64,000 bases of DNA from Flavobacterium frigidimaris (GCA_900129595.1 FQWG01000016.1:1-64000), one strand, 5' to 3'; positions 8,912-18,398 are shown, counted from the first letter of the stretch. Notes: generated by a model from the letters alone, not told the origin. Numbers and translations are program-made.

Positions 8912-9964
8912 ATGAGTGAACCTTTAATGGTTTTAAAAAAGCCATCTTATCCTTTAATACCATCACTTTTAAGTTATTTAGAAAGATACGAGCGTATTTC
9001 GAAAGTATCTGTGTTCTATGATGATTTATTGCGATTTTCAGGTTCTGTAAATGTATACGATAAAAATGAAACGGATACTTTATGGATCAGGGTTTATTAC
9101 AATGAATTTGAAAGAAGCGAAATTGACTTAAATCTTAAAAAAATCTATTCGCTTTTGCATTCAGATGGAAATAGCGAGATTATTCAGTTTCTTAATGTTG
9201 ATGCGATTGACTATTGTACTTTTGGAAATTCAAAACCTTTCAGAATAAAGGTTCGAAATATTCTCAATGATAATTACGTTCATTTTTATATCAAAAAAGC
9301 AGATGCTTCGAGAATCTACGGACTGGAATTAGAAGATATTCTTTCTCCGGATAAAATTAACTTTTTAGTATACAAAGACACTCTGATCGAGGAACATATT
9401 ATTGGGATTCCGGGTGATGTTTTTATGGATACTTTGTTGCATAACTGCAGTGAAACGGAGAAATCTCAGATAGCAAAAGAATTTGTAAAGTTTAATGAAC
9501 GTTGTATGATCAGGCTTTTGGGTGACATGAGAGCGTACAATTATGTGATTGTCCCGATTCACGATTTTGATCAGGTAGTGTATAAAATTCGTCCAATTGA
9601 TTTTGATCAGCAATGTTACGAAGGGAATTTTAAGGTATATCGTCCTCAGTTTTTTAAAGAGAATTATCCGATGATAAAATTGATTAAGGAGAAATTAGAA
9701 GACCGGTCGATTATTCAGTATAAAGATGAAGAAAGAGCAATTCTGGCCAAGCGTATTCATTCTGCCGAAAACAGGATCAAAAAATTGTTGAATATAATGT
9801 GCCACGATACTATTTCGACAGAAGAACATCTGAATCAACTAAAAATGGAATTGTACCGTTATACCAATGATATGAAATTTAAAAATGCGAAATCAATGGG
9901 ACATATTATGTTTGCAGCGTTTGAATTTATAACACGTAATTTTAAAAATACTAACTTAATCTAG
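8912..9964 (+). CDS. Conserved hypothetical protein with kinase-like motifs
   Basis: A 350-residue soluble protein that I do not recognise by name. Several segments resemble the core of aminoglycoside-phosphotransferase/HipA-like kinases: a strand with paired lysines at 128-129 (FYIKKAD), a hinge-like stretch at 152-169 (ending GIPGD), a catalytic-loop-like GDMRAYNYV (204-212, candidate catalytic Asp205 and Asn210) and a metal-binding-like RPIDFDQQ (227-234, Asp230). This is a similarity I infer by eye; no glycine-rich loop is obvious. There is no signal peptide or membrane segment. It has its own promoter and is followed after 45 bases by a lipoprotein gene on the same strand. Confidence 0.8.
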   Translation: MSEPLMVLKKPSYPLIPSLLSYLERYERISKVSVFYDDLLRFSGSVNVYDKNETDTLWIRVYYNEFERSEIDLNLKKIYSLLHSDGNSEIIQFLNVDAIDYCTFGNSKPFRIKVRNILNDNYVHFYIKKADASRIYGLELEDILSPDKINFLVYKDTLIEEHIIGIPGDVFMDTLLHNCSETEKSQIAKEFVKFNERCMIRLLGDMRAYNYVIVPIHDFDQVVYKIRPIDFDQQCYEGNFKVYRPQFFKENYPMIKLIKEKLEDRSIIQYKDEERAILAKRIHSAENRIKKLLNIMCHDTISTEEHLNQLKMELYRYTNDMKFKNAKSMGHIMFAAFEFITRNFKNTNLI

Positions 9965-10009
9965 TTTTTTGCTGCCTGATCAGGGGCGAATTAATTAAAA
10001 TATAATTTT

Positions 10010-10870
10010 ATGAAAAAGTTTTTTTTACTTGGAGCTTCTATTGCTTTATTAGCTTGTCAGCAACAATCAAATACGGATTTTAAGACCCTTTATTCACTTC
10101 CGAAAAAATTAAAAGAAGTTTCAGGAATTACGTATTTCCCAGAGACAAATTTGATTTATACATTAGAAGACAGTGGAAATAAAAATGCGATCTATGCTAT
10201 AAATTCAGAAGGGAAATTAACCAAAACAATTACCGTTACAAATGCCACAAATGTAGATTGGGAAGATATTACAAAAGATAAAAGCGGGAATGTTTATATT
10301 GGTGATTTTGGAAACAACGATAATGAGCGTAAAGATTTGTGTATTTATAAAGTAAATAAAGACCAGCTAAATAAAGATATGGCTGTGGCCGAATATAAAG
10401 TTTCATTTTCTTATCCGGAACAAACGGAATTTCCTCCAAAGAAAAAAGCCATGTTTTTTGATGTTGAAGGTTTTTTTGAGCATGGAAATTATTTTTATCT
10501 TTTTACTAAAAACCGAAGTAAAGATTTTGACGGAACGGCTTATATCTATAAAATATTAAATGCTCCCGGAACTCAAAAAGCCACGAAGATTGGAGAATTT
10601 AAAACCTGTAATAATTATAATCATTGTGTTTTAACCGGAGCAACAATTAGCCCTGACGGAAAAAAAGTGGTTGTATTAAGTCATGATAAAATTGTTTTAT
10701 TCGCAGGTTACAAAGATGATTTATTCCATAAAGGCACTCAAACCGAAATAAAACTAAATCACTATTCGCAAAAAGAAGCTGTCGTTTTTAAAGACAACAA
10801 TACCTTACTGATCGCCGATGAAAAAACAAAAAAAGTAGGAGGAAACGTTTACGAATTTAAACTGAAGTAG
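10010..10870 (+). CDS. Lipoprotein, predicted beta-propeller-like
   Basis: A 286-residue lipoprotein: the signal peptide ends in a lipobox at LLAC, with Cys16 as the lipidated residue and QQQSN following. The mature part has repeating strand-rich blocks (ITYFPETNLIYTLEDSGN, WEDITKDKSGNVYIGDFGNN, GATISPDGKKVVVLSHDKIVLF) of the kind found in NHL/SdiA-regulated or esterase-like beta-propellers. I cannot assign an activity. It shares its direction with the upstream kinase-like gene and is followed by a strong palindromic terminator region. Confidence 0.85.
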   Translation: MKKFFLLGASIALLACQQQSNTDFKTLYSLPKKLKEVSGITYFPETNLIYTLEDSGNKNAIYAINSEGKLTKTITVTNATNVDWEDITKDKSGNVYIGDFGNNDNERKDLCIYKVNKDQLNKDMAVAEYKVSFSYPEQTEFPPKKKAMFFDVEGFFEHGNYFYLFTKNRSKDFDGTAYIYKILNAPGTQKATKIGEFKTCNNYNHCVLTGATISPDGKKVVVLSHDKIVLFAGYKDDLFHKGTQTEIKLNHYSQKEAVVFKDNNTLLIADEKTKKVGGNVYEFKLK

Positions 10871-11042
10871 GTTAAGTCATTGAGTCGCTAAGTTTCTAAG
10901 GTACTAAGATTTAAAAAATTTGCCACAAGCCCAAATAAAAAAACAGCCACGAATTCACGAATTTTCATTGCAAATAATTCGTGAATTCGTGGCTGTTTTT
11001 TTTGCCATTTAGAATCTTAGCTAGAGCCTTAGAATCTTAGTG
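10871..11042. repeat. Nested palindromes: a GAATTCGTGG hairpin inside CTAAG-type arms
   Basis: The outer arms (10871-10912 and 11011-11042) are built of irregular CTAAG/CTTAG repeats. Inside them is a second, nearly perfect hairpin: ACAGCCACGAATTCACGAATT (ending at 10963) pairs with AATTCGTGAATTCGTGGCTG (10976-10995), with A-run and T-run flanks extending the stem to about 25 base pairs. The inner hairpin can act as a bidirectional terminator between the convergent lipoprotein and the large outer-membrane protein. Both repeat types recur elsewhere in the window. Confidence 0.8.
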
Positions 11043-11048
11043 CCTTTT

Positions 11049-14000
11049 CTAAAAACTATATGCTGCTCCAAAAATTACCCTTCCTTCTTCTTCAGGAGAT
11101 TTAAAATAAGAAATTCGGGCTGTTATAACATTGATGGCATTGATCCAAAGTCCGCCGCCATAATCCTGATGCCATTTTCTTGAACTTTCGCCATCAAGCC
11201 ATATTCTTCCATAATCAAAACCGCCCAGGATTCCGTAAGTCAAAGGAGCAATTGTTTTTTGTATTTTACCAATACTCAGTCTTAAATCTGTACTTTGAGA
11301 AAAATAAGAACTTCCTAAAAAGCGTTCGTTTCTATAACCGCGCAAATCAGTATCTCCGCCTAAAGTTGCCCCTTGATAAAACTCATAATTATTATTCAAA
11401 ATAGCTTTTCCTTTTACAATAGTAGCCAATACTAATTTTCCGTTGTGATCGATTTTATGCGTAAAACCTAGGTAACTTTCGATAGTTGGAAAATTTTGTT
11501 TAGAATCACTTAAATTCGTCATCCAGGCGGCCGAAACCATAAACGCCATTCCTAAAGTAGGTTTTGCCGCAAAGTCAGCATTTTTAAACGAATATTTAAT
11601 TTTTGCACCGCCATATACCTGACTGTCAAAAACGTTAGGGTTTATGATATTTGGCGTATCAATAAACCTGTCTTTAGTTTCTTCGACCCTCATTTGCTGC
11701 AACATGGGCTGAAAGCTAAATTCGCTCCCATATCTGCCTACATGTCTGATCGCTCCCAAAACATTGAACCTCTGAATACGAACACGGTTATAATCCATTC
11801 CAAATTCATCAGTTTTGTTTTCAGTTTCATTTCCATATCCAAAATAATTTATGGCAAAATTTGGAGTAGTATATTGCGATTCCACATCAATCACCCATTT
11901 ACCCAATAATCCGGGAAAATGTGCAGCATAATTAAATTCGAGACCTCCCGTTGCAAAATAGTAGAAAGCGTTTAAAACGTGTCTTTGTGTATAAGGGTTC
12001 TGTTTGAAATTATTAACCGTATAATTTAAATTCACGCCCATTTTTACACCATCATCCGGATTATAGCCAATGTTTGGAAGCCCGGATATCACGTTGTATT
12101 TTGGTTTTTCGTAATTATAAAGATTCACATCATAATCATCTGTCAATTCTGTTTTAGCCTTAGCATCTAAATTGTAAGTATTTTGTTTTGATTTAAAGTC
12201 GTAAACAATAACTCTTTTTCCGTTTGTTATGTTGTAAGTATCATTGTTTTGACCGCCAATCAAACGAATTTTTATTTTAGATTTTGGATCTCCTGTAACC
12301 TCAAAAACATCATTGTCATCTAAACCATAAATCCATAGATTCTTAGTTTTGGCATCTGTTACTTTTTTAGTGTACTGTAATTCTTCTCCATCTTTTTTAA
12401 TGCGATATACCTTAATTTCGATACTTTTATTGGCATCATGATTAATTACGAATTTGTCTTTTTTATCTGTTCCGGCAATCATAACCGTATGACTTAAAAC
12501 ATCAAAGTATTCTGAAGCATATTTTTGAAGTTCTTTTTTTCTGTTTTTCAATTTATGCTTGATATCTTCAATCGTAGCATCCTGGACTTCTTTTGGCAAA
12601 CTTTTAAAAGCATTGTCAATATCGTTGTCTGACAAGTTTTCCTGAATGTATTTTGCCTGAGCAATCCAGTCTTTTTCTTCCGCTGTTTTTAAGAAAGCCA
12701 AATCCATTGGATAAGGTTCTCTGTTCAGCCATTTTACATTGTCAATTTTGTTCTTAAAAGTACGCATATGACGAAGTGCAGGGATATTCATTAATAAAGA
12801 AAGCAAAGTTCCGTCATATTTTGCAAACGCCTGATCACGATCGCGCGGAATGGGTTTGTAGATCACTTTACCATCTTTTTTATATTCTCCCCAACGCCAT
12901 TGATCATCATGCCTGTCCCAGTCGCCAATAAGCATATCAAATAGACGTGCTTTTATGTATTCATTTTCATCAACAGAATATTTTTCGTCCTTGTGCAGGT
13001 TTTTCATCATATCATCTGTACTGATAATATCCGTTGGATTTCCGAAGTTTTTGCCGTCGAGATGATTGTCTGCTGGTCTTTCTTCTACCATATATAATCC
13101 GTCTCCAAAATTCGAATTAAATTCTTTTAAGGCATTTTGTTTCGGGATATAATATAAAACAGGGTTAGTGTGTGCAAGTTTTATTTTATCCGCCATATTG
13201 CCAATTGCAAATGGAGCATAAGGATGAGAAGTAGTGTAGAAGTCCAGTAAAAAGTTCTCAGCATAAGTATCTTCAAAATCATTTACAATGTATTGATCTT
13301 TAAAAGCGACTGCCTGCAAAAATTGTGTTGCACTTTTTTTCATCGCACGCATTACATATTCGCGTCCTTTAGGATCAGACATTCTTAAAGAAATAGACTG
13401 ATGTCCTCCGCCTTCACGAATAGGCTTCAATCCCCCCATTAATGTGTCTACTGTTGCCACTTTAGCTTCAATGGGCAAGCTGTAATATTTTCTGTAATGA
13501 TTTCCGAATAAGAATTTATGAACCCAGCTTTTTTGGGTCATTTTTTTAGAATAGATTGAAGTTGTTATGGTGGGAGGAAATTTATTTGGAATATCAGATG
13601 CCCAGTTAATTTCTTTTGCCTTTATGATTTCATGTTCAAAAAGAAGTTTTTCCTTATTGTTTTCATTTCCATAGAAAGAAACTTTTGCATCTCCGCTTTT
13701 AAATAATGTCAGGGTAGCATAACCATTTCCTCCATAAGAGAATTCAGTTGGATTTATCGCTCGTGCAGCTTCAGATTTTGATCCTGCGCCGCTGATAATC
13801 TGTTTAATATTTTCTTTATTAACATATTGCAGATTGTGATCGTGTCCCGAAACAACAATTACATTTTTCTGTTTCTGTAAAAGCGTTTTAATTCTTTTGG
13901 CATAAATAGTATATTGCTTGTTCTGAATATCCTGTGGACTTACACCGGATGTTTTTCTCAATAAATTGATAAAAGAACCGATTATTGGTAACGGGATTTT

Positions 14001-14783
14001 TTGTTCTAACGGAAACAATTGTTTTTCTAATGAGAACTGTCCGCCATGAGTTCCGTTGCTCATCAAAGGATGATGTATGGCCAGAACAACTGTTTTCTCC
14101 TGATTTTTATTTAAAAGACTTTCTAATTCATCAAAAAAATCTTCTCTGGTTTTTATGTCGCAATTGTCATTAATTGTGGGATGATTGTCCCAGTCTTCAA
14201 GGAACCATTCGCTGTCAACCGTGATTAAAGTAACAGTACTGTCGATTTTGACATCTTCGATCGCGCAGCTTTTTCTTGGTAAGAATGATTTTTTATCATT
14301 TAGATATTTCGTCACAAAATCAGCCTGAAGTTCCAGGCCTTTAATACCGTTGTACCAATCGTGATTTCCGGGAATAACAACTGTTTTTCCTCGATAACCT
14401 TGCGTTAATTTCAATTGATTCGTAAGTTTTGTTTCTGCCAGAGTTTTCTCTGAAGCATCGTTGTTCGCAGGAAAACCTTTAGGATATATGTTATCTCCTA
14501 AAAATAGCAAGGTCGATTTTTTACTCGCTTTTTTTAGTTTTTTATGTAGTAATTCCAGTGTTTGCTGTGCTTGTAACTCATCTGCATTTCCTGCATCTCC
14601 AACTAAATAAAAAGTATGTACAATTTTTATGGTATCAGTTGCGTTTTCCGTTTCGTTGGCACTCACATTTTTTCCATATTGTGCTTTATGCGTCGCACAG
14701 GAATATACAAGTAACAATACAAGTATTGCTAAACAACAGGTTTTAATTTTAGTAATAAAATGATTATCCAAAAACAATTTCAT
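11049..14783 (-). CDS. Outer-membrane lipoprotein fusing a metallophosphatase, a kinase-like middle region and an Omp85/BamA-type barrel
   Basis: A 1244-residue protein. A lipobox at VYSC (Cys29) is followed by a calcineurin-like metallophosphatase domain (about 55-375) with all metal motifs: GDAGN (62-66), GDNIY (96-100), GNHDW (139-143), His237-His238 and GHDH (313-316). A middle region (about 440-760) carries VMRAMKK (477-483), IGDWDRHDDQW (619-629) and PIPRDRDQAF (644-653), which resemble the catalytic and metal-binding motifs of Fam20/CotH/HipA-type kinases; this is my inference. The C-terminal part (about 900-1244) is a surface-antigen/Omp85 beta barrel with the characteristic LRGY (1147-1150) and a terminal aromatic residue. 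It is divergent from the HD-PycTM gene with only 26 bases between them. Confidence 0.93.
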   Translation of the reverse strand: MKLFLDNHFITKIKTCCLAILVLLLVYSCATHKAQYGKNVSANETENATDTIKIVHTFYLVGDAGNADELQAQQTLELLHKKLKKASKKSTLLFLGDNIYPKGFPANNDASEKTLAETKLTNQLKLTQGYRGKTVVIPGNHDWYNGIKGLELQADFVTKYLNDKKSFLPRKSCAIEDVKIDSTVTLITVDSEWFLEDWDNHPTINDNCDIKTREDFFDELESLLNKNQEKTVVLAIHHPLMSNGTHGGQFSLEKQLFPLEQKIPLPIIGSFINLLRKTSGVSPQDIQNKQYTIYAKRIKTLLQKQKNVIVVSGHDHNLQYVNKENIKQIISGAGSKSEAARAINPTEFSYGGNGYATLTLFKSGDAKVSFYGNENNKEKLLFEHEIIKAKEINWASDIPNKFPPTITTSIYSKKMTQKSWVHKFLFGNHYRKYYSLPIEAKVATVDTLMGGLKPIREGGGHQSISLRMSDPKGREYVMRAMKKSATQFLQAVAFKDQYIVNDFEDTYAENFLLDFYTTSHPYAPFAIGNMADKIKLAHTNPVLYYIPKQNALKEFNSNFGDGLYMVEERPADNHLDGKNFGNPTDIISTDDMMKNLHKDEKYSVDENEYIKARLFDMLIGDWDRHDDQWRWGEYKKDGKVIYKPIPRDRDQAFAKYDGTLLSLLMNIPALRHMRTFKNKIDNVKWLNREPYPMDLAFLKTAEEKDWIAQAKYIQENLSDNDIDNAFKSLPKEVQDATIEDIKHKLKNRKKELQKYASEYFDVLSHTVMIAGTDKKDKFVINHDANKSIEIKVYRIKKDGEELQYTKKVTDAKTKNLWIYGLDDNDVFEVTGDPKSKIKIRLIGGQNNDTYNITNGKRVIVYDFKSKQNTYNLDAKAKTELTDDYDVNLYNYEKPKYNVISGLPNIGYNPDDGVKMGVNLNYTVNNFKQNPYTQRHVLNAFYYFATGGLEFNYAAHFPGLLGKWVIDVESQYTTPNFAINYFGYGNETENKTDEFGMDYNRVRIQRFNVLGAIRHVGRYGSEFSFQPMLQQMRVEETKDRFIDTPNIINPNVFDSQVYGGAKIKYSFKNADFAAKPTLGMAFMVSAAWMTNLSDSKQNFPTIESYLGFTHKIDHNGKLVLATIVKGKAILNNNYEFYQGATLGGDTDLRGYRNERFLGSSYFSQSTDLRLSIGKIQKTIAPLTYGILGGFDYGRIWLDGESSRKWHQDYGGGLWINAINVITARISYFKSPEEEGRVIFGAAYSF

Positions 14784-14809
14784 AATTTAGTGGTGTAAAA
14801 ATATTCTCT

Positions 14810-15991
14810 ATGAATTTAATAGAACAATCCGAAGATTTCGTTAGTAATTTACTCAAAGATAAACTTTCTAATTTATATTCTTATCATAATTTTAACCATA
14901 CTTTAACGGTAGTAAATGCGGTAAAAGAGCTCTGTAAAAAAGAAGATGTTAAAGGAAATGAGAAAGAAATGCTATTGGTTGCGGCATGGTTTCATGATAC
15001 TGGTTATGTTGAAGGCTATGAAAAACATGAAGAGGAAAGTGTGAGAATTGCTACAGCTTTTTTGAAAGAAAAAGAACAATCTGATGAATTTATTGCAACT
15101 GTTTCCAGCCTGATTATGGCTACCGTAAAAGAGTATGTCCCTAAGACACATCTGGAGAAAATAATCAAAGATGCTGATTTTGCACATCTTATGGGGTCTG
15201 AATATGCAACGACTTGTGAATTATTGCGTATTGAATTAAAGAATACATGGAACCTGGATTTCTCTAACTCGGAATGGGCGAAAGAAAATTTGAATTTCCT
15301 GATGAATAAACATCGTTTTTATACTGATTATGCTCTTAGAAAATGGCAGCCTCTAAAGGAGAGAAACTTACTTCTTGTGCAGCAAAAAATTGAAAAACAA
15401 CAAAAGAAAGAAGCAGATAAAATCGAAGCAGAAAATAAAAAGAAAGATAAAATCGAAAAACCGGATCGTGGCGTAGATACATTATTCCGTGTTACACTTG
15501 GAAACCATACGCGCTTAAGCGGAATTGCGGATAGTAAAGCAAATATTTTATTGTCTGTAAATGCAATTATTATTTCGATCGCACTATCCTCTATTATTCC
15601 AAAATTAGACAGTCCTAAAAACGCGCATTTAGTGATTCCAACTTTTATAATGTTGATATCGAGTGTTGTTACGATAATTTTTGCCATTCTTTCTACACGG
15701 CCAAAAGTAACGACAGGAGTTTTTACCCGGGAAGATATCGAAGCTAAAAAAATAAACTTACTGTTTTTTGGGAATTTTTATAAAATGCCTTTAGAAGAGT
15801 ACGACTGGGTAATGAACGAAATGATGAAAGACCGTGATTATTTATACTCGACTATGATCAAGGATTTATATTATCTGGGATTGGTCTTGCAGCGCAAATA
15901 CAATTTATTGCGTATTGCTTACAATTTTTTCATGATTGGAATCATTGTTACCGTTATCGCTTTTGTAATCGCTTTTAAGACAATTCAATAG
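14810..15991 (+). CDS. HD phosphohydrolase fused to a Pycsar-type (PycTM/DUF5706) membrane effector domain
   Basis: A 393-residue protein. Residues about 20-175 form an HD metal-dependent phosphohydrolase domain (His30, His62-Asp63 in WFHDTGY, His73, Asp121). A charged linker rich in Lys and Glu (about 190-218) leads to a domain matching the Pycsar effector membrane domain (about 222-393): LGNHTRLSGIADSKANILL followed by hydrophobic segments at about 246-262, 270-295 and 368-390. Known PycTM effectors are triggered by cyclic CMP or UMP in anti-phage defence. Here no cyclase gene is adjacent, so this may be an orphan effector with its own nucleotide-cleaving or sensing HD domain, or a housekeeping derivative. 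Domain assignment is firm; function is inference. Confidence 0.9.
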   Translation: MNLIEQSEDFVSNLLKDKLSNLYSYHNFNHTLTVVNAVKELCKKEDVKGNEKEMLLVAAWFHDTGYVEGYEKHEEESVRIATAFLKEKEQSDEFIATVSSLIMATVKEYVPKTHLEKIIKDADFAHLMGSEYATTCELLRIELKNTWNLDFSNSEWAKENLNFLMNKHRFYTDYALRKWQPLKERNLLLVQQKIEKQQKKEADKIEAENKKKDKIEKPDRGVDTLFRVTLGNHTRLSGIADSKANILLSVNAIIISIALSSIIPKLDSPKNAHLVIPTFIMLISSVVTIIFAILSTRPKVTTGVFTREDIEAKKINLLFFGNFYKMPLEEYDWVMNEMMKDRDYLYSTMIKDLYYLGLVLQRKYNLLRIAYNFFMIGIIVTVIAFVIAFKTIQ

Positions 15992-16008
15992 ATAAGCTTA
16001 ACTTGAAA

Positions 16009-18378
16009 TTAGTTAAGCTCATCTAATAAGTCCTGATATGTAATTTTTTGTTTTACGGCATTCGTATTGCTGTTGATCACTTTTACGCGAATGGCTCTTA
16101 AACCTGAAACACCCTGAAGATCTTCGACCTCAAATTGTTCGATTGATGGTTCAAGTATTTTTTTGTGCTGCAGGTATTTGATGTATTTCAAATATTCAGC
16201 TTCTTCGCTGTTTTGAGAATATACAATCGTAATTTTTTCTTTCTCTGTAATACGTTCTTTCGTGCCTTTAATATTCGATTTGTCGATGCGTTTTTTCACC
16301 ACTTCATATCTTGCATTGTAAGTTCCGTCAACATCAAAACGTTTTTCATCCATTCTAAAACGGATAGAAAGCGGCGCACTAAATACCAAAATCAGCGAAG
16401 TAACATCTAATTCATAAGGTAATGATTCTTTGAGCTGGTGATGTTCCAGTTCCATTTCGCATAATGTCTGCAATTGCCATAAACGCAAGTTGTGCAAATA
16501 CATAATGTCAAAAGGTTTGGATGGAGCAATCGATGCACCAATATATAAATTATGCTCAACGCCATCCGTTTTAAAACGCTCGTAATAGTGCGGATAAATT
16601 TGCTGCGCTTCGATTTGTTTTTTGTCTAAAATAGTTGCCAGTCTTTTATTGATAATCGACATTGCATTATCAAATTTCTTTCTTTCCTGATAAAACAATC
16701 CGCTTTTTTCGTCCAGACTCTCTAAATACTGACGCTCTAGTTTTTGACTTTTTTCAGTTTCTTTTGTGTTTTTTAATAAAGGATGAATTTCTTCTTCAAT
16801 ATAACGCTGGATATATTGTTCTGTATCTGCCTTTAGCGGAGAATCTAATTCATTACGAAACGATTCTAATTCGAATTTTCTTTGTTCCAGCAATACCAGA
16901 TTTGTATTAGGGTCCTGAGATTCAAAAATTTTCAATAATGCCGTTAATTGGTTTTTAAGATCTTTTTTAACTGTTTCATTTCTGTGTTCAGAAGAACCTT
17001 TAATATCAATCTGTCCGTATAAAGGATATACATTTTTAAAAACAATTTCTTTAAAAATATAATCTTTGGTATGGTTTGTATTCTGAAAATAATTTTGTGA
17101 TTCCCGTTTGAATTTCCAATACACACTTGGGTGAATTGTAGTGTATTCACGCTGAATAATCGCTTCAATCTGATGTTGCATATCAGTATTGTAACGATCA
17201 ATAGTATCTGTTAAATAGGGTAGGACCAACTCGAGCTTAGTAGCATTGACACTATTTAAATCTTTTTCTTTTCGGGAAACCAGTTCTACAACACCTAGTA
17301 AATGTCCGTCCTTTATAATAGGGGCAAAAACACAACTCTGAATACCTTGTTTTAATAAATGCTCGCCAAGTTTTTTATTTTCAGATTGTTCTATGAATTT
17401 TTTTACACTCGAAATTACCAGCGGCTCTTTGTTGTCTAACAGATTTTCAAAAGAACAGCCAAAGAAAGCATTCTTGCAATCTACTTCCTGATCTTTAGAA
17501 AGTAGAAAACTTTGTAGTTGATTGTCATACTTTACAGGTCTTATGAATTTTTCTTCTTCCGGATTGTAGACAATAAAACCCACTTTTAAATCTGAAATTT
17601 TAAAAATTGACTTAAAGATGCCCGATACAATTTCGTCGATTGCAACAGTTTTTGAATCGGGTTTCAATAAATTGCTTTTCAAATTAGAAATTGCACTTTC
17701 TGTAGTAGCATCAAATAAAGAAACAATTCCGAAACCTTTTAAAATCCAGCTTCTTACCGGGAATTTTGATTTCCAGAGTTCAATATCATTATAATTGTCA
17801 ATTAATAAATCAATGTCTTCCTGAGTTAATTGTACTGAATTTTCTGTTGGAATGATTTCCATAAAATCAGCATTATATAAAATACGATAATGCTTAATTA
17901 TACCATTTTCGTCTGGAATATCGTAGAAAAAAGGCTTGTTGAAATCTATTTTTTGATGGTAATAAGTCGCTAAAATCAAACAGCAGTTATTGATATAAAA
18001 CTGGTGATCGTCGAAATCACGAATTTCCATATCAAATTCAGATCCTGCGTTGCTCAATATATTTTTGAAACGTTCTGTATAATTAAAAGATAAATTCTGA
18101 AAAGGAATGGTAACTGCTTTTATTTCGTTGTGAGTTAAAGCGGTAGGAAATAAATCGGCTAAAAGGTTTTTGATTAAAGCTTCATTTTTTGGAATAATCG
18201 AAAAATCCTCAATACCTGTTCTTAGTTCAGGCAGAGGTTTTATTTCTTTTAAAATAGCTTTTGCATAGTTTGATCGGTAATCAACATCTGACTGGGCAAT
18301 TTCTTCAAAAGACTCTATTAATTTATGAAAGGAGATTATCGTTTTGAAGGGACTATCGTTGTGTAAAAGAGTATCCAT
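16009..18378 (-). CDS. GAF domain protein
   Basis: A 789-residue cytoplasmic protein with a GAF-like ligand-binding domain at about 240-395 (QGIQSCVFAPIIKDGHLLGVVELVS is the typical core). The flanking parts have no enzyme motif that I recognise, and much of the C-terminal half is predicted helical and strongly charged. It is convergent with the HD-PycTM gene, 17 bases from its stop. A TAATTTTG -7 element lies on the minus strand at 18406-18399, 21 bases before the ATG. Such long GAF proteins occur in flavobacteria without assigned function; regulation by a small molecule is plausible but not shown. Confidence 0.85.
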   Translation of the reverse strand: MDTLLHNDSPFKTIISFHKLIESFEEIAQSDVDYRSNYAKAILKEIKPLPELRTGIEDFSIIPKNEALIKNLLADLFPTALTHNEIKAVTIPFQNLSFNYTERFKNILSNAGSEFDMEIRDFDDHQFYINNCCLILATYYHQKIDFNKPFFYDIPDENGIIKHYRILYNADFMEIIPTENSVQLTQEDIDLLIDNYNDIELWKSKFPVRSWILKGFGIVSLFDATTESAISNLKSNLLKPDSKTVAIDEIVSGIFKSIFKISDLKVGFIVYNPEEEKFIRPVKYDNQLQSFLLSKDQEVDCKNAFFGCSFENLLDNKEPLVISSVKKFIEQSENKKLGEHLLKQGIQSCVFAPIIKDGHLLGVVELVSRKEKDLNSVNATKLELVLPYLTDTIDRYNTDMQHQIEAIIQREYTTIHPSVYWKFKRESQNYFQNTNHTKDYIFKEIVFKNVYPLYGQIDIKGSSEHRNETVKKDLKNQLTALLKIFESQDPNTNLVLLEQRKFELESFRNELDSPLKADTEQYIQRYIEEEIHPLLKNTKETEKSQKLERQYLESLDEKSGLFYQERKKFDNAMSIINKRLATILDKKQIEAQQIYPHYYERFKTDGVEHNLYIGASIAPSKPFDIMYLHNLRLWQLQTLCEMELEHHQLKESLPYELDVTSLILVFSAPLSIRFRMDEKRFDVDGTYNARYEVVKKRIDKSNIKGTKERITEKEKITIVYSQNSEEAEYLKYIKYLQHKKILEPSIEQFEVEDLQGVSGLRAIRVKVINSNTNAVKQKITYQDLLDELN

Positions 18379-18398
18379 CTAAGTTGTGATTTAAAATA

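Noticed and set aside
14810..15991. Complete Pycsar defence operon
   Set aside because: The effector-like domain is present, but no uridylate/cytidylate cyclase gene lies on either side; the neighbours are a GAF protein and an outer-membrane phosphatase. Only an orphan effector-like fusion is supported.
16009..18378. GAF protein as a histidine kinase or diguanylate cyclase
   Set aside because: No HisKA, HATPase, GGDEF or EAL motif is visible in the 789 residues.
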